A DNA stretch of 64,000 bases from a bacterium BRH_c32 (GTDB taxonomy: Bacteria; Bacteroidota; Ignavibacteria; Ignavibacteriales; Melioribacteraceae). The translations under genes were made by a program, and so were the position numbers. Below the pieces are notes generated by a model. It did no database searches and was not told the origin of the DNA. It saw only the letters and a list, made by a program, of their open reading frames with translations. Below are positions 35,989 through 47,901 of this stretch, one piece after another (position 1 is the stretch's first letter; each line of letters begins with the position of its first letter). The stretch is from NCBI GenBank assembly GCA_001516025.1, contig LOEU01000017.1, positions 26,776-90,775 on the forward strand, given 5' to 3'.

Positions 35989-37386
35989 ATGGCTGAAGCT
36001 GCTCTAAAACTCGATTCCTCTAATGAACATATAACTATTTGGAAAGAGTGTTTAAGCTTAATAAAAGAAAATGTTTCACTTTTAACCTATAATACATGGT
36101 TTTTGCCTCTCAAACCTCTTAATTTAGATAAAAACATTCTAAAGCTCCAAGTTCCGAATAATTATTTTATCGACTGGATTGAAGAACATCATAAGACTCT
36201 AATTACAAATGTTATCCATAATATTCTGGGAAACGACGGTAAATTAATCTATTTAATTATTGAAGAACAAGAAGACACTTTATTTGATCAAAGAAGTGAA
36301 ACAAAATCTAATTCTGCACCAATTACGGAAGTAAAGCCGGTAGAGAAAAATTTTGATGATTTCTTAAACTCCAAATTTACCTTTGAAAATTTTGTTAAAG
36401 GCGAAGGAAATCAATTGGCAAGAGCCGCTTCTATTGCAATCGGAGAAAATCCCGGACTAACTTCTTTTAATCCACTATTTATTTATGGCGGTGTAGGTCT
36501 CGGTAAAACTCACTTAATTCAAGCAATTGGAAATAAAATTTTAGAAAAAGATCCAAACAAAAAAGTTATTTATGTTTCATCTGATCTATTTACGGTTGAA
36601 TTTGTCGAAGCTATTCAAAATAACTCAGTTAATGATTTTTCTAATTTTTATAAAGGGATGGATGCGTTAATAATAGACGACATTCAATTTTTAGTAGGAA
36701 AAGAAAAAACACAAGATCTTTTCTTTAATATATTTAATACGCTTCATCTCTCAGGAAGGCAAATAATACTTTCGAGCGATAAACCTCCGAAAGACTTAAA
36801 AGGTGTCAGTGAGCGGCTTGTATCGCGATTTCAATGCGGTTTGACGGTGGATATTCAACCTCCTGATTTTGAAACGCGTTTGGCAATCTTAAACAATAAA
36901 TCTCGCTTGCTTGATCTTTATCTAGCTCCTCAATCAATTGAATATATTGCTCATAACATAACATCTAATATTAGAGAGCTCGAAGGAACTCTACTACGTC
37001 TTCTTGCCACTCATTCTCTTAATTCAAAAGAGATCGATTTTGAAATGGTTAAACGGGTTGTTAAAGAAATTTCCACTAATAGACAAGTGAATATTTCGAT
37101 TGAATATATTACAAAAATAGTGTGTGACTTTTTCAAAGTTGAAGAGAATAAAGTAAGAGAAAAGAACCGCAGAAAAGAGGTGGTTTTAGCTCGTCAAGTG
37201 GCAATGTATCTTGCAAAAAATTTAACTAAGTCTTCTCTTAAAACTATCGGATTACATTTCGGCGGAAGAGATCATTCGACGGTTATTCATGCTTGCTCCA
37301 CAATTGAAGAGGCTATTTCTAACGATTATCAGTTAAATGAATCGGTCATGAATATAAAAAACAAGATTGAAGTGAGCGTTTCTTAG
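35989..37386 (+). CDS. dnaA: Chromosomal replication initiator DnaA
   Basis: 465 residues. It binds DnaA boxes and opens the origin in an ATP-dependent way. Domain I (WKECLSLIKENVSLLTYNTWF) is residues 14-85, and domain II is a short linker. The AAA+ domain III has YGGVGLGKTHLIQAIGN (Walker A), ALIIDDIQFLVGKEK (Walker B) and the initiator-specific motif. The C-terminal domain IV ends GGRDHSTVIHACSTIE, the DnaA-box recognition signature. No clear Shine-Dalgarno precedes the ATG, and a DnaA box sits there instead. It is followed by a 290-base spacer with more boxes and by dnaN. Confidence 0.98.
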   Translation: MAEAALKLDSSNEHITIWKECLSLIKENVSLLTYNTWFLPLKPLNLDKNILKLQVPNNYFIDWIEEHHKTLITNVIHNILGNDGKLIYLIIEEQEDTLFDQRSETKSNSAPITEVKPVEKNFDDFLNSKFTFENFVKGEGNQLARAASIAIGENPGLTSFNPLFIYGGVGLGKTHLIQAIGNKILEKDPNKKVIYVSSDLFTVEFVEAIQNNSVNDFSNFYKGMDALIIDDIQFLVGKEKTQDLFFNIFNTLHLSGRQIILSSDKPPKDLKGVSERLVSRFQCGLTVDIQPPDFETRLAILNNKSRLLDLYLAPQSIEYIAHNITSNIRELEGTLLRLLATHSLNSKEIDFEMVKRVVKEISTNRQVNISIEYITKIVCDFFKVEENKVREKNRRKEVVLARQVAMYLAKNLTKSSLKTIGLHFGGRDHSTVIHACSTIEEAISNDYQLNESVMNIKNKIEVSVS

Positions 37387-37676
37387 TGTTGATAATTTGT
37401 ATATAAGTCGTTATTAATATGTTAATAACTTGCCTTTAATCTTCACATGTTTGTTTGAGTAGTTTTATAAATAAGTTATTCACAATTACGAAGTTTTAAA
37501 AAGTTCGTTTAGAAGTCAAAACACAGTAAATAATTGGTTATCCACATATTAACATCTTTATTATTGTTGTTAATAAATTACCTTATATAAAAGAATAATA
37601 ATAAAGTGTGTGTATAAGTTAAGATTGAAATTACTTTCGATTTTTGGTATTTTTAAAGTCTAAATTGGAGATAAAA
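37387..37676. other. Putative oriC, part 2 (dnaA-dnaN spacer)
   Basis: A 290-base AT-rich spacer without a gene, carrying three boxes that fit TTWTNCACA: TTATTCACA at 37476-37484, TTATCCACA at 37538-37546, and TGTGTATAA (reverse) at 37609-37617. It also holds the second copy of the 16-bp repeat (37416-37431) and several GTTAATA stretches. Together with the dnaA upstream region this gives a bipartite origin layout like that of several other bacteria. Confidence 0.7.
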
Positions 37677-38810
37677 ATGGAATTTAAATTAAACAGCAAA
37701 GAGTTAGAAAAACATCTCTCTAAAATCATTCCGGGTGTTCCAACAAAAACACCGATGACAATTTTAGAAAACTTCTTGTTTGAAATTACTGACGGATTAT
37801 TAACGATTTATGCGACTGATTTAGAGATTTCACTTCAAACATCTTTGAATGTAATTTCTGATTCGAACATTAAAATCGTTGTTCCTGCACATCTTCTTTT
37901 TAATGTTGTAAAAACTCTTAAAGACACAACAATTCAATTCAAGGTACAAGATAACGGAAAATTATTACTTTCAACAAACACCGGTAAATACACCTTAAGT
38001 TATCTCGAAGCAACTGAATTTCCTGAAATTCCTTCAATCAAAACCGATGAACAAAATACAAAAGATATTAACGAATTTACAATTCAAGGAAACGAATTAA
38101 AAGAATCGATCGATAAAACTTCGTTTGCTATGAGTAGAGAAGAGATGCGTCCGGCAATGATGGGAACGCTATTTGAATTTGATGATGATGGATTGCGCTT
38201 CGTTGCTACCGATGGTCATAAGCTCGTGAATTTATTAAATAAAAAAATTGCTACAAAAATAAATCAGCAATATATCGTTCCGGAAAGAGCTATTTCGGTT
38301 CTATCAAAAATTTTAGATGAACGTGAAGTAAAAGTTTATTTAAGCAAAACGCATGTTTCTTTTAGGTTAAGTGAGTTGCAATTAATCACACGTGTTATCG
38401 GTCAAAAATATCCCGATTATGCTAGCGTAATTCCTGTAGAGAATGAATTCTCGCTTAAGATAAATACAAAAGAATTATCGGATGCAATTAAGAGAATGAT
38501 GCTTTTCTCGGTATCAAGCATCAGAAAAGTGAAATTTTCAATTAAAAAAGATGTTGTAAATATATCAGCAGAAGAAGCAAGTATTGGCGCCTCAGGTGAA
38601 GAAAATGTGCCTTGTGAATATTCAGGTGATGATCTTGAAATTGGTTTTAACAGTGCTTTTTTGAATGATATTTTGAATCATATAAGCGCAGAAAATGAAA
38701 TTGTATTTAAGCTTCATTCCCCAACAAAAGCAGTAATAGTTGTTCCGGTAGAGAAAAAAGATAATTACGATCTTACGATGCTCTTAATGCCGGTTCGTTT
38801 GAATAATTAA
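37677..38810 (+). CDS. dnaN: DNA polymerase III sliding clamp, beta subunit
   Basis: 377 residues from the ATG at 37677, chosen because TTGGAGA lies just upstream and the protein begins with the typical MEFKLNSKELEKHL; an in-frame TTG at 37644 would add 11 atypical residues. The clamp ring domains are visible: PGVPTKTPMTILENFLFEI and TDLEISLQT in the first, SREEMRPAMMGTLFEFDDDGLRFVATDGHKL in the second, and the C-terminal NDILNHISAENEIVFKL and LLMPVRL end. It tethers polymerase to DNA. The stop is one base before recF. Confidence 0.97.
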   Translation: MEFKLNSKELEKHLSKIIPGVPTKTPMTILENFLFEITDGLLTIYATDLEISLQTSLNVISDSNIKIVVPAHLLFNVVKTLKDTTIQFKVQDNGKLLLSTNTGKYTLSYLEATEFPEIPSIKTDEQNTKDINEFTIQGNELKESIDKTSFAMSREEMRPAMMGTLFEFDDDGLRFVATDGHKLVNLLNKKIATKINQQYIVPERAISVLSKILDEREVKVYLSKTHVSFRLSELQLITRVIGQKYPDYASVIPVENEFSLKINTKELSDAIKRMMLFSVSSIRKVKFSIKKDVVNISAEEASIGASGEENVPCEYSGDDLEIGFNSAFLNDILNHISAENEIVFKLHSPTKAVIVVPVEKKDNYDLTMLLMPVRLNN

Positions 38811-38811
38811 A

Positions 38812-39927
38812 ATGATTTTAGAGAATATAGAAATGACGAATTTCAGACTTCATTCTAAAACGTCATTAGATTTTTCAAACAAAATTAACTACATAATTGG
38901 GGGTAATGGAGAAGGTAAGACTTCCATTTTAGAGGCAATTTATTACTTGTGTACTACTAAGAATCTTAATTCATCTTCGGATGCGGATGCAGTTAAATTC
39001 AGCGAAAAATTCTTTGATGTAAAAGGTGTTTTTAGAGATTTAACTGATAATAAAATCAGAGTCCTTTTCGATACAGAATCAAACAGAAAAAACTGCTTCT
39101 TAGATGAAAAAAATATAAATAGATCTGCATCGTTAATAGGTAAATTTCCTATTGTAACTTTAATCCAAAGCGACCACTCGATAACTTCAGGAAGTCCTGC
39201 AGATCGAAGAAGATTTGTCGATTCTGTAATTTCTCAATCAAGTAACACTTACCTAAAGATACTTATTGATTACAACAAGATATTAAAACAAAGAGCCGTA
39301 ATTCTAAGTGAGCTTAGAGAGTTTAGAAGAAGTGCGCTTGTCAGTCAATTAGATGCATGGAGCGAAGCGTTAGTTAAAAGTGGCTCCGAAATTATCCGTC
39401 ATAGAATTAAGTTTATTGAAGGTTTTAATGAGTATGTAAAAAATGCTTATATGCACGTTATGGAAGAAAGAGAAACTCCTGAAATTATTCTTCAATCTTT
39501 CCAAGAAAATTTACCTTTAGACGATATAGATAAAATTTATATAGAATTACTAAAAGAAGCCGAAAACGATGAGATAAGAAGAGCTTCTAATTTGATTGGT
39601 CCGCACAGAGACGATTTCATTTTTAAAATTAATGATCTCGAATTGAAACGGTTTGGTTCGCAGGGGCAGCATAAGACATTCCAGATTGCGCTTCGCTTCG
39701 GGCAGTTTTTTTATATGCTTGATAAGATGGGAAGAAAACCTATTTTCCTTATGGATGATGTCTTTGGCGAATTAGATAAGAGTCGTGCTTATAAAATAAG
39801 CAAATACTTAAGTGAACTCGGACAGACTTTTATTACCATGACCGACTTAACGAATATTGATCTTTTTAATAAAGAAACCGATTATAAAATAATTAATATC
39901 AACGGCGGTGCAGTTTTAAATGCTTAA
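38812..39927 (+). CDS. recF: DNA replication and repair protein RecF
   Basis: 371 residues. An SMC-like ATPase that loads RecA at gaps and helps restart replication. Walker A is GGNGEGKTSILEAIYYL (residues 29-45), QSDHSITSGSPADRRRFVDSVI is the RecF-specific segment, GSQGQHKTFQIALRF is the signature motif and PIFLMDDVFGELDKSR is Walker B with the D loop. It starts one base after the dnaN stop and overlaps the DUF721 gene by eight bases, the usual origin-cluster order. Confidence 0.97.
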   Translation: MILENIEMTNFRLHSKTSLDFSNKINYIIGGNGEGKTSILEAIYYLCTTKNLNSSSDADAVKFSEKFFDVKGVFRDLTDNKIRVLFDTESNRKNCFLDEKNINRSASLIGKFPIVTLIQSDHSITSGSPADRRRFVDSVISQSSNTYLKILIDYNKILKQRAVILSELREFRRSALVSQLDAWSEALVKSGSEIIRHRIKFIEGFNEYVKNAYMHVMEERETPEIILQSFQENLPLDDIDKIYIELLKEAENDEIRRASNLIGPHRDDFIFKINDLELKRFGSQGQHKTFQIALRFGQFFYMLDKMGRKPIFLMDDVFGELDKSRAYKISKYLSELGQTFITMTDLTNIDLFNKETDYKIININGGAVLNA

Positions 39928-40207
39928 AACTAATTTTAGAAAAATAAGCGAAGTAATAGAAAAAGAAAAAGAATTTGAAAAATTAAGAAGTACCGCAAGA
40001 ATCTATCAGGTGGTTGAAGATTTTTATAAAATATTCCCTGACCTTAAGATTCTTGCCTCACCCTTAAAAGTAGAAAGAGATATTCTTTTTTTGCATGCAG
40101 AAAATTCAGTATGGAAAAGTGAATTGAACTTTCATAAAGTGACGATAATAGAAAAAATAAATAATTACTATAAAGAAGAAATAATAAAACAGATAAAATT
40201 TTTGTAA
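39920..40207 (+). CDS. DUF721 (DciA-like) protein
   Basis: 95 residues. The central part (YQVVEDFYKIFPDLKILASPLKVERDILFLHAENSVWKSELNFHKVTIIEKIN) matches DUF721, whose best known member DciA loads the replicative helicase in bacteria lacking DnaC/DnaI. The conserved W/L at SVWKSEL is present. It overlaps the end of recF by eight bases and is 26 bases ahead of gyrB, which is the standard place for this gene in many lineages. Whether it acts as helicase loader here is inferred. Confidence 0.8.
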   Translation: MLKTNFRKISEVIEKEKEFEKLRSTARIYQVVEDFYKIFPDLKILASPLKVERDILFLHAENSVWKSELNFHKVTIIEKINNYYKEEIIKQIKFL

Positions 40208-40230
40208 AAATAATTCGGAAAAAATAATAA

Positions 40231-42204
<1,974 letters not shown>

Positions 42205-42216
42205 TTAGGAAATATA

Positions 42217-44667
42217 ATGACAACAATTTTTGAAAAAGTAGTACCGGTATCGCTCGAAGAGGAGATGAAATCCTCCTATATCGATTATGCGATGTCGGTA
42301 ATTGTAGCTAGAGCTTTGCCCGATGTAAGAGATGGATTAAAACCGGTTCATCGCCGTGTTTTATATGGAATGCATGAATTGGGAGTTGCTCATAATAAAC
42401 CTTATAAAAAGTCTGCAAGAATTGTCGGTGAAGTTCTTGGTAAGTACCATCCTCATGGTGATAGTGCTATATACGATACAATGGTACGTATGGTTCAAGA
42501 TTTTTCTCTTCGTTATCCATTGGTAGAGGGGCAGGGTAACTTTGGATCGGTGGATGGTGATTCCGCTGCTGCTATGCGTTATACTGAAGCACGTATGGCA
42601 CGTATATCAGAAGAGATGCTTAGGGATTTGGATAAGAACACTGTTAATTTTGTAAATAACTTCGATGAATCACTTCAAGAACCGACCGTAATGCCTTCAT
42701 ACCTTCCGAATTTATTGATCAATGGATCAAGCGGTATTGCAGTGGGTATGGCTACAAACATTCCTCCTCATAATATTACAGAAGTTATTGATGGATGCGT
42801 AAATGTAATAGACAACCCAAACTTAAAACCGGAAGATTTAATAAAAATTATTAAAGCTCCCGATTTCCCGACCGGCGGAATTATTTATGGTTATGAAGGT
42901 GTAAGGGAAGCTTTACTTACCGGTAGAGGCAGAGTAGTAATTAGAGCTAAAGCGAATGTAGAAACACATAAGAACGACCGCGAAAGCATAGTTATTACCG
43001 AGCTTCCTTATCAAGTAAATAAAGCTAATTTAATCACCAAAATGGCAGAGCTCGTAAGAGAAGATAAATTAAAAGATATTTCCAATATAAGAGACGAATC
43101 AGATAGAGACGGACTTCGCGTTGTAATTGAATTAAAACGAGATGCGCAGCCCGCAGTTGTTCTTAATCAATTGTTTAAGCATACTCAGATGCAGGTTACT
43201 TTCGGTGTTATTATGCTTGCATTAGTTAATGGCACTCCTAAAGTATTAACCGTAAGGGAATGCATCGATCATTTCCTTGATCATAGAATGGAAGTATTGA
43301 TAAGAAGAACAAAATATGATCTTGATTCAGCCGAAAGAAGAGCACATATTTTAGAAGGATATATTATTGCTCTTGATAATATTGATGAAGTAATAGAGAC
43401 TATTAAAAAGTCGAAAGACGTAGAAACCGCAAAAAATAATTTAATGCGGAAATTCAAACTCTCAGAAATTCAAGCTAAAGCCATTCTTGATATGCGTCTG
43501 CAAAGATTAACAGGTCTTGAAAGAAAGAAAATTGAAGATGAATATAAAGAAGTAATAAAACTTATTGAAAAATTAAAATATATACTCGATACAGAAAAGA
43601 AGAGAAAACAAATTATTAAAGAAGAACTTCTTTTATTAAAAGAAAAATATGGCGACGAAAGAAGAACCGAAATTATTTATGACTATAAAGATTTCTCTTT
43701 AGAAGATATCATTGCTCAAGAAGATGTGGTTGTTACTATTTCACATCAAGGATTTATTAAGAGGTTTCCTGTAAGCGGATATAGAAAACAATCACGCGGC
43801 GGTAAGGGAGTAATTGGCTCTGGCACTAAAGAAGAGGATTTTATTGAACACATGTTTATTGCCTCCACTCATCATTATATCATGTTCTTCACTGATAAAG
43901 GTAAATGTTATTGGTTAAAGGTGCATGAGATTCCAGAGAGCGGAAGAGCTACCAAAGGACGATCTCTCCTTAACCTAGTGGAAAAAGATAAAGATGAAAA
44001 AATATCTGCCTTCATTACGGTTAAAGAATATACCGAAGATAAGTTCATAGTAATGGCAACAGAGAGAGGAACGATTAAGAAAACGGTTCTTTCAGCTTAT
44101 TCAAATATTCGTAAAGGAGGAATTAATGCTATTAATCTTGTTGAAGGTGATCGCTTAGTAGAAGCTAAGTTAAGCGATGGAAGCAGCGATATTATTATAG
44201 GCACTAAACATGGCTTGGCGATTCGTTTCAACGAAAAAGATGTTCGTGATATGGGTAGAACTGCTACCGGTGTAAGAGGTGTTAATCTTGGTAAAAATGA
44301 TATTGTAATCGGAATGATTGTAACTAAGAACTGCGATACACTTCTTGTTGTAACCGACAAGGGATATGGAAAGCGCACTGAAATAGATGATTATAGAATT
44401 ACTCGCCGAGGCGGTAAAGGTGTAATTACAGTTAAAACATCAGATAAAAATGGTCTTATGATTGCGATGATGGAAGTTAATGATAATGATGAACTTGTAA
44501 TTATCACAACGCAAGGAATGGTAATACGTCAAAGCGTAAAAGAACTAAGAGTAATGGGTAGAAATACTCAAGGAGTAAGACTAATTAAATTAAATGATGG
44601 TGATGAAATTGCTGATATAGCAAGAGTAGTGCCTGACGAAGAAGAAAACGGAGACAAAGATGAGTAG
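42217..44667 (+). CDS. gyrA: DNA gyrase subunit A
   Basis: 816 residues. It cuts and rejoins DNA; the active tyrosine is in [11 protein letters not shown] (about residue 126). The quinolone-resistance region ([17 protein letters not shown], residues 82-98) carries Ser and a normal acidic neighbour pattern. The C-terminal beta-pinwheel has the GyrA box ([11 protein letters not shown]) required for wrapping, so this is gyrase rather than topoisomerase IV. Its end overlaps the next gene by eight bases. Confidence 0.98.
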   Translation: MTTIFEKVVPVSLEEEMKSSYIDYAMSVIVARALPDVRDGLKPVHRRVLYGMHELGVAHNKPYKKSARIVGEVLGKYHPHGDSAIYDTMVRMVQDFSLRYPLVEGQGNFGSVDGDSAAAMRYTEARMARISEEMLRDLDKNTVNFVNNFDESLQEPTVMPSYLPNLLINGSSGIAVGMATNIPPHNITEVIDGCVNVIDNPNLKPEDLIKIIKAPDFPTGGIIYGYEGVREALLTGRGRVVIRAKANVETHKNDRESIVITELPYQVNKANLITKMAELVREDKLKDISNIRDESDRDGLRVVIELKRDAQPAVVLNQLFKHTQMQVTFGVIMLALVNGTPKVLTVRECIDHFLDHRMEVLIRRTKYDLDSAERRAHILEGYIIALDNIDEVIETIKKSKDVETAKNNLMRKFKLSEIQAKAILDMRLQRLTGLERKKIEDEYKEVIKLIEKLKYILDTEKKRKQIIKEELLLLKEKYGDERRTEIIYDYKDFSLEDIIAQEDVVVTISHQGFIKRFPVSGYRKQSRGGKGVIGSGTKEEDFIEHMFIASTHHYIMFFTDKGKCYWLKVHEIPESGRATKGRSLLNLVEKDKDEKISAFITVKEYTEDKFIVMATERGTIKKTVLSAYSNIRKGGINAINLVEGDRLVEAKLSDGSSDIIIGTKHGLAIRFNEKDVRDMGRTATGVRGVNLGKNDIVIGMIVTKNCDTLLVVTDKGYGKRTEIDDYRITRRGGKGVITVKTSDKNGLMIAMMEVNDNDELVIITTQGMVIRQSVKELRVMGRNTQGVRLIKLNDGDEIADIARVVPDEEENGDKDE

Positions 44668-45871
44668 CAATAAGAATTTACAATTCGATTCTAAATGCGT
44701 TCATGCCGGTATTGGCGAATATGAATTTGGATCAGTAGTTCCTCCTATTTATCAAACTTCCACATTCAAATTTGAAAACGCCGCTCATGGCGCAAGATTA
44801 TTTAAAGGTGAAGAAGAAGGATTTATTTATACTCGAATGAAAAATCCTACAATCGAAGCAATGGAAAATGCAGTGGCTGAATTAGAAGAAGGTCATAAAG
44901 CACTTGGCTGTGCAAGTGGCATGGCTGCAATTAGTACAGTCTTTGCCGGTCTTCTTAAACAAGGCGATCATGTTGTCTGCACTAATTCGGTTTATGGACC
45001 AACTCTTATTTTATTAAAAAACTTTTTTACAAAGTTTGGTGTTGAATCCGATTTTGTTGATACTGAAAATATGGAACATGTAGAGGCCGCCTTAAAACCG
45101 AATACAAAAATGATTTATGTTGAAAGTCCTGCAAATCCTGTAATATCGGTTACTGATATTGCTGCAGTTGCAAAACTTGCTCACGCAAATAATGCCTATT
45201 TGGTTGTTGATAATACATTTATGAGTCCGGCATTACAAAAGCCATTGAATCTAGGTGCCGATATTTCTCTTCATAGTATGACAAAATTTTTAAATGGTCA
45301 TGCAGATGTAGTAGCAGGTATTATCGTTGTTAAAAATGAAGAGATGTATTCTTTACTTAAAAAAACGCTTAATATGTTCGGCGGAGTAATTGACCCTTTC
45401 AATTCGTTTTTAGTTCATAGAGGATTAAAGACTTTATCGATAAGAATAGAAAAACATTGCGAAAATGCTCTCCTTGTAGCTCAATACTTAGAAAATCATC
45501 CTAAAGTAAAATGGGTTAAATATCCGGGATTGAAATCACATCCTCAATATGAACTCGGATTAAGACAGCATTCAGGCGCAGGCGGAATGATATCGTTTGA
45601 AGTTGCCGGCGGTATTAAAGGCGGTGAGATTACGATGAACTCCGTTAAGCTTTGTCAATTAGCAGTTAGTCTTGGAGGCGTTGAATCTTTAATTCAGCAT
45701 CCGGCAAGTATGACTCATTCGGGAATGAGTAAAGAAGATAGAGAAGCTGCAGGTATTACAGATGGTTTAGTTCGCCTATCAGTTGGTATTGAAAACGCAA
45801 AAGATATTATAGATGATTTAGATCAGGCTTTAGCTAAAGTAGAAGTCCCGATTGAAAGTAAAGTAAACTAA
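44660..45871 (+). CDS. Methionine gamma-lyase / cystathionine gamma-lyase family PLP enzyme
   Basis: 403 residues of the Cys/Met metabolism PLP family. The start [18 protein letters not shown] and the [20 protein letters not shown] segment bind the cofactor phosphate. [22 protein letters not shown] follows, and [16 protein letters not shown] contains the PLP lysine. The end ([18 protein letters not shown]) is typical. Closest motif pattern is methionine gamma-lyase, but cystathionine gamma-synthase or lyase cannot be excluded. It overlaps gyrA by eight bases, so it is probably expressed with the gyrase genes, and is followed by two hairpins. Confidence 0.85.
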   Translation: MSSNKNLQFDSKCVHAGIGEYEFGSVVPPIYQTSTFKFENAAHGARLFKGEEEGFIYTRMKNPTIEAMENAVAELEEGHKALGCASGMAAISTVFAGLLKQGDHVVCTNSVYGPTLILLKNFFTKFGVESDFVDTENMEHVEAALKPNTKMIYVESPANPVISVTDIAAVAKLAHANNAYLVVDNTFMSPALQKPLNLGADISLHSMTKFLNGHADVVAGIIVVKNEEMYSLLKKTLNMFGGVIDPFNSFLVHRGLKTLSIRIEKHCENALLVAQYLENHPKVKWVKYPGLKSHPQYELGLRQHSGAGGMISFEVAGGIKGGEITMNSVKLCQLAVSLGGVESLIQHPASMTHSGMSKEDREAAGITDGLVRLSVGIENAKDIIDDLDQALAKVEVPIESKVN

Positions 45872-45916
45872 ACTAAACTAAAAAAATCTATTAATATATT
45901 TTTATAAAATTATTGA

Positions 45917-45943
45917 ACCGCCTCAAGGCAATATTGAGGCGGT
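45917..45943 (+). terminator. Hairpin after the gyrA-lyase operon
   Basis: ACCGCCTCAA (45917-45926) pairs perfectly with its complement at 45934-45943 around a 7-nt loop. A short ATTT follows rather than a long T run. The position 45 bases after the stop supports a terminator role, backed by a second hairpin downstream. Confidence 0.65.
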
Positions 45944-45970
45944 ATTTCGTAGAGTAATAAATGTTTCTTT

Positions 45971-45996
45971 CCCCCTAAGATAAATGGGGGTTTTTT
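45971..45996 (+). terminator. Rho-independent terminator
   Basis: CCCCC (45971-45975) and GGGGG (45986-45990) form a short stem followed directly by six T. It sits about 25 bases before the first metallopeptidase start. Confidence 0.65.
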
Positions 45997-46020
45997 ATAT
46001 AAAATAATAAGGGTTTTGCC

Positions 46021-47892
46021 ATGTCGAAAAAAATCTTTCCCCTTTTAATGGTATTTGTCATCTCTTCACTCCTCTTTGCTCAAGATAAATATTATACACC
46101 ACTTAATATAAAAAGTGCATTTAATAATAAAACGCGTTCGCTTGACGGAAAGCCCGGTGAGAATTATTGGCAGAACAGATCGGACTATAAATTAAAAGCC
46201 GAATATAATCCACGCACAAAATTATTAAAGGGTCATGCCGAAATAAAGTATCACAATAATAGCCCTGATACACTTAAACAAATTACAATCCGCTTATATC
46301 AAGATATATATAAGAAAGGGAACACACGCGATTTCCAGCTCGATCCCCGATCATTAAACGACGGAGTAAAAGTTTCAAATCAAAAATTAGATAATGAATC
46401 TATACCTATCGCTAATATTAACAGGAGCGGAACAAATCTATTTTATAATTTATTAAAACCGCTTAATCCAAAATCGGAAGTAAACATTTCGCTTGATTGG
46501 GAGTTTAATATGCCAAGCTATTCGGGAGTAAGGATGGGCACTTATGATTCTGTTTCTGCTTTCGTTGCTTATTGGTATCCTCAAGTTGCAGTTTATGACG
46601 ATATCGATGGTTGGGATAATCTTAATTATACAGGACAAGTGGAATTCTATAATGATTTTGGTGATTTCGATTTAGAGCTTACACTACCGAAAGGTTTTGT
46701 AGTTTGGGCTACGGGTGTTTTGCAAAATCCTGAATCAGTTCTCGCTCCCGCTATTTATGAGAAATATAAAAAAGCTAATCAATCGGATTCCATTTATCAT
46801 ATCATTAAGGCAGAAGATTATAAAAATTTAGTTACTTCCGATCATGAAAAAAACGTATGGAAATTCAAGGCTGAATATGTACCCGATTTTGCATTCGCCA
46901 CGAGCAACCATTATTTATGGGATGGATCAAGTATAATAGTTGATAAAAAAACAGGAAGAAAAATTTTTGTGGACGCTGCTTATAACAGAGATTCAAAAGA
47001 TTTTCCACTTGTTGCTAAGATAGCGCGCACAACGGTGGATATGCTTTCTAATGATCTGCCCGGGTATCCTTTCCCATATCCGAAGATTACTATCTTCAAT
47101 GGTGATGGAGGAATGGAATTTCCAATGATGGTTAATGACGGTTCTGCAGATGGAAAAGCCGGAACAGTACACGTTACTTCTCACGAAATATCACATACAT
47201 ATTTCCCTTTCTTTATGGGAACTAATGAAAGAAAATATGCATGGATGGATGAAGGGTGGGCAACTCTCCTTCCATCTCGCATTCAAAGCAAGCTTGCACC
47301 GGGATACGATCCTATCTCTCGTAATGCACAGCAATATAATGAATTTGCGGGGAGCGAAAGAGATATTGCCCCAATCGTTCCTTCATTTTTATTAAATGGT
47401 GCTTCTTATCGCACGGCTTCCTATCGTCGTCCGGGAGCTGCATATAATGTTTTATACGAACTCCTAGGAGAAGTGATTTTTAAGAAAGCATTGAATGAAT
47501 ATATATCAAGATGGAACGGCAAACACCCTATACCCAACGATTTTTTCAATACTTTCGATAATGTTTCCGGAGAAGATTTATCGTGGTTCTGGAAGCCATG
47601 GTTCTTTGAGTCGGGCTATCCCGATCTCGCAATCAGTTCAATTGTTCCAAGTGAGAATTCGCAAAAGGTAATCATTGAAAACAAAGGTACAATGCCGATA
47701 CCTGTGGAATTAAAAGTTACTTATGATGATAGAACAAATGAAACTCAAACTCAATCTCCCGCAGTATGGAAAACCGGAAATAAAAAATATGAAGCGGTTT
47801 TTAATACAACTAAAAAAATTAAATCAGTAGAATTAGGCAGTACAAAATATTCTGATATCGATACTAAAAATAATTCGTTTAAAGCCAATTAA
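46021..47892 (+). CDS. Exported M1-type zinc metallopeptidase, copy 1
   Basis: 623 residues with a signal peptide (about MSKKIFPLLMVFVISSLLFAQ). An N-terminal beta domain is followed by the gluzincin catalytic core: H388-E-I-S-H392, and E411 in WMDEGW exactly 18 residues after the second histidine, so the full zinc site is present. GDGGMEFPMMV replaces the G-A-M-E-N substrate motif of classic M1 enzymes. The C-terminus (from about 555) is a small beta domain. It is an aminopeptidase-like enzyme of the periplasm or outside. The next gene is a clear paralogue. Confidence 0.88.
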   Translation: MSKKIFPLLMVFVISSLLFAQDKYYTPLNIKSAFNNKTRSLDGKPGENYWQNRSDYKLKAEYNPRTKLLKGHAEIKYHNNSPDTLKQITIRLYQDIYKKGNTRDFQLDPRSLNDGVKVSNQKLDNESIPIANINRSGTNLFYNLLKPLNPKSEVNISLDWEFNMPSYSGVRMGTYDSVSAFVAYWYPQVAVYDDIDGWDNLNYTGQVEFYNDFGDFDLELTLPKGFVVWATGVLQNPESVLAPAIYEKYKKANQSDSIYHIIKAEDYKNLVTSDHEKNVWKFKAEYVPDFAFATSNHYLWDGSSIIVDKKTGRKIFVDAAYNRDSKDFPLVAKIARTTVDMLSNDLPGYPFPYPKITIFNGDGGMEFPMMVNDGSADGKAGTVHVTSHEISHTYFPFFMGTNERKYAWMDEGWATLLPSRIQSKLAPGYDPISRNAQQYNEFAGSERDIAPIVPSFLLNGASYRTASYRRPGAAYNVLYELLGEVIFKKALNEYISRWNGKHPIPNDFFNTFDNVSGEDLSWFWKPWFFESGYPDLAISSIVPSENSQKVIIENKGTMPIPVELKVTYDDRTNETQTQSPAVWKTGNKKYEAVFNTTKKIKSVELGSTKYSDIDTKNNSFKAN

Positions 47893-47901
47893 GGGGGAGT
47901 A

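Noticed and set aside
45872..46020. Riboswitch between the lyase gene and the metallopeptidase
   Set aside because: The two hairpins are simple stems with terminator features, and no SAM or other riboswitch core was recognised.
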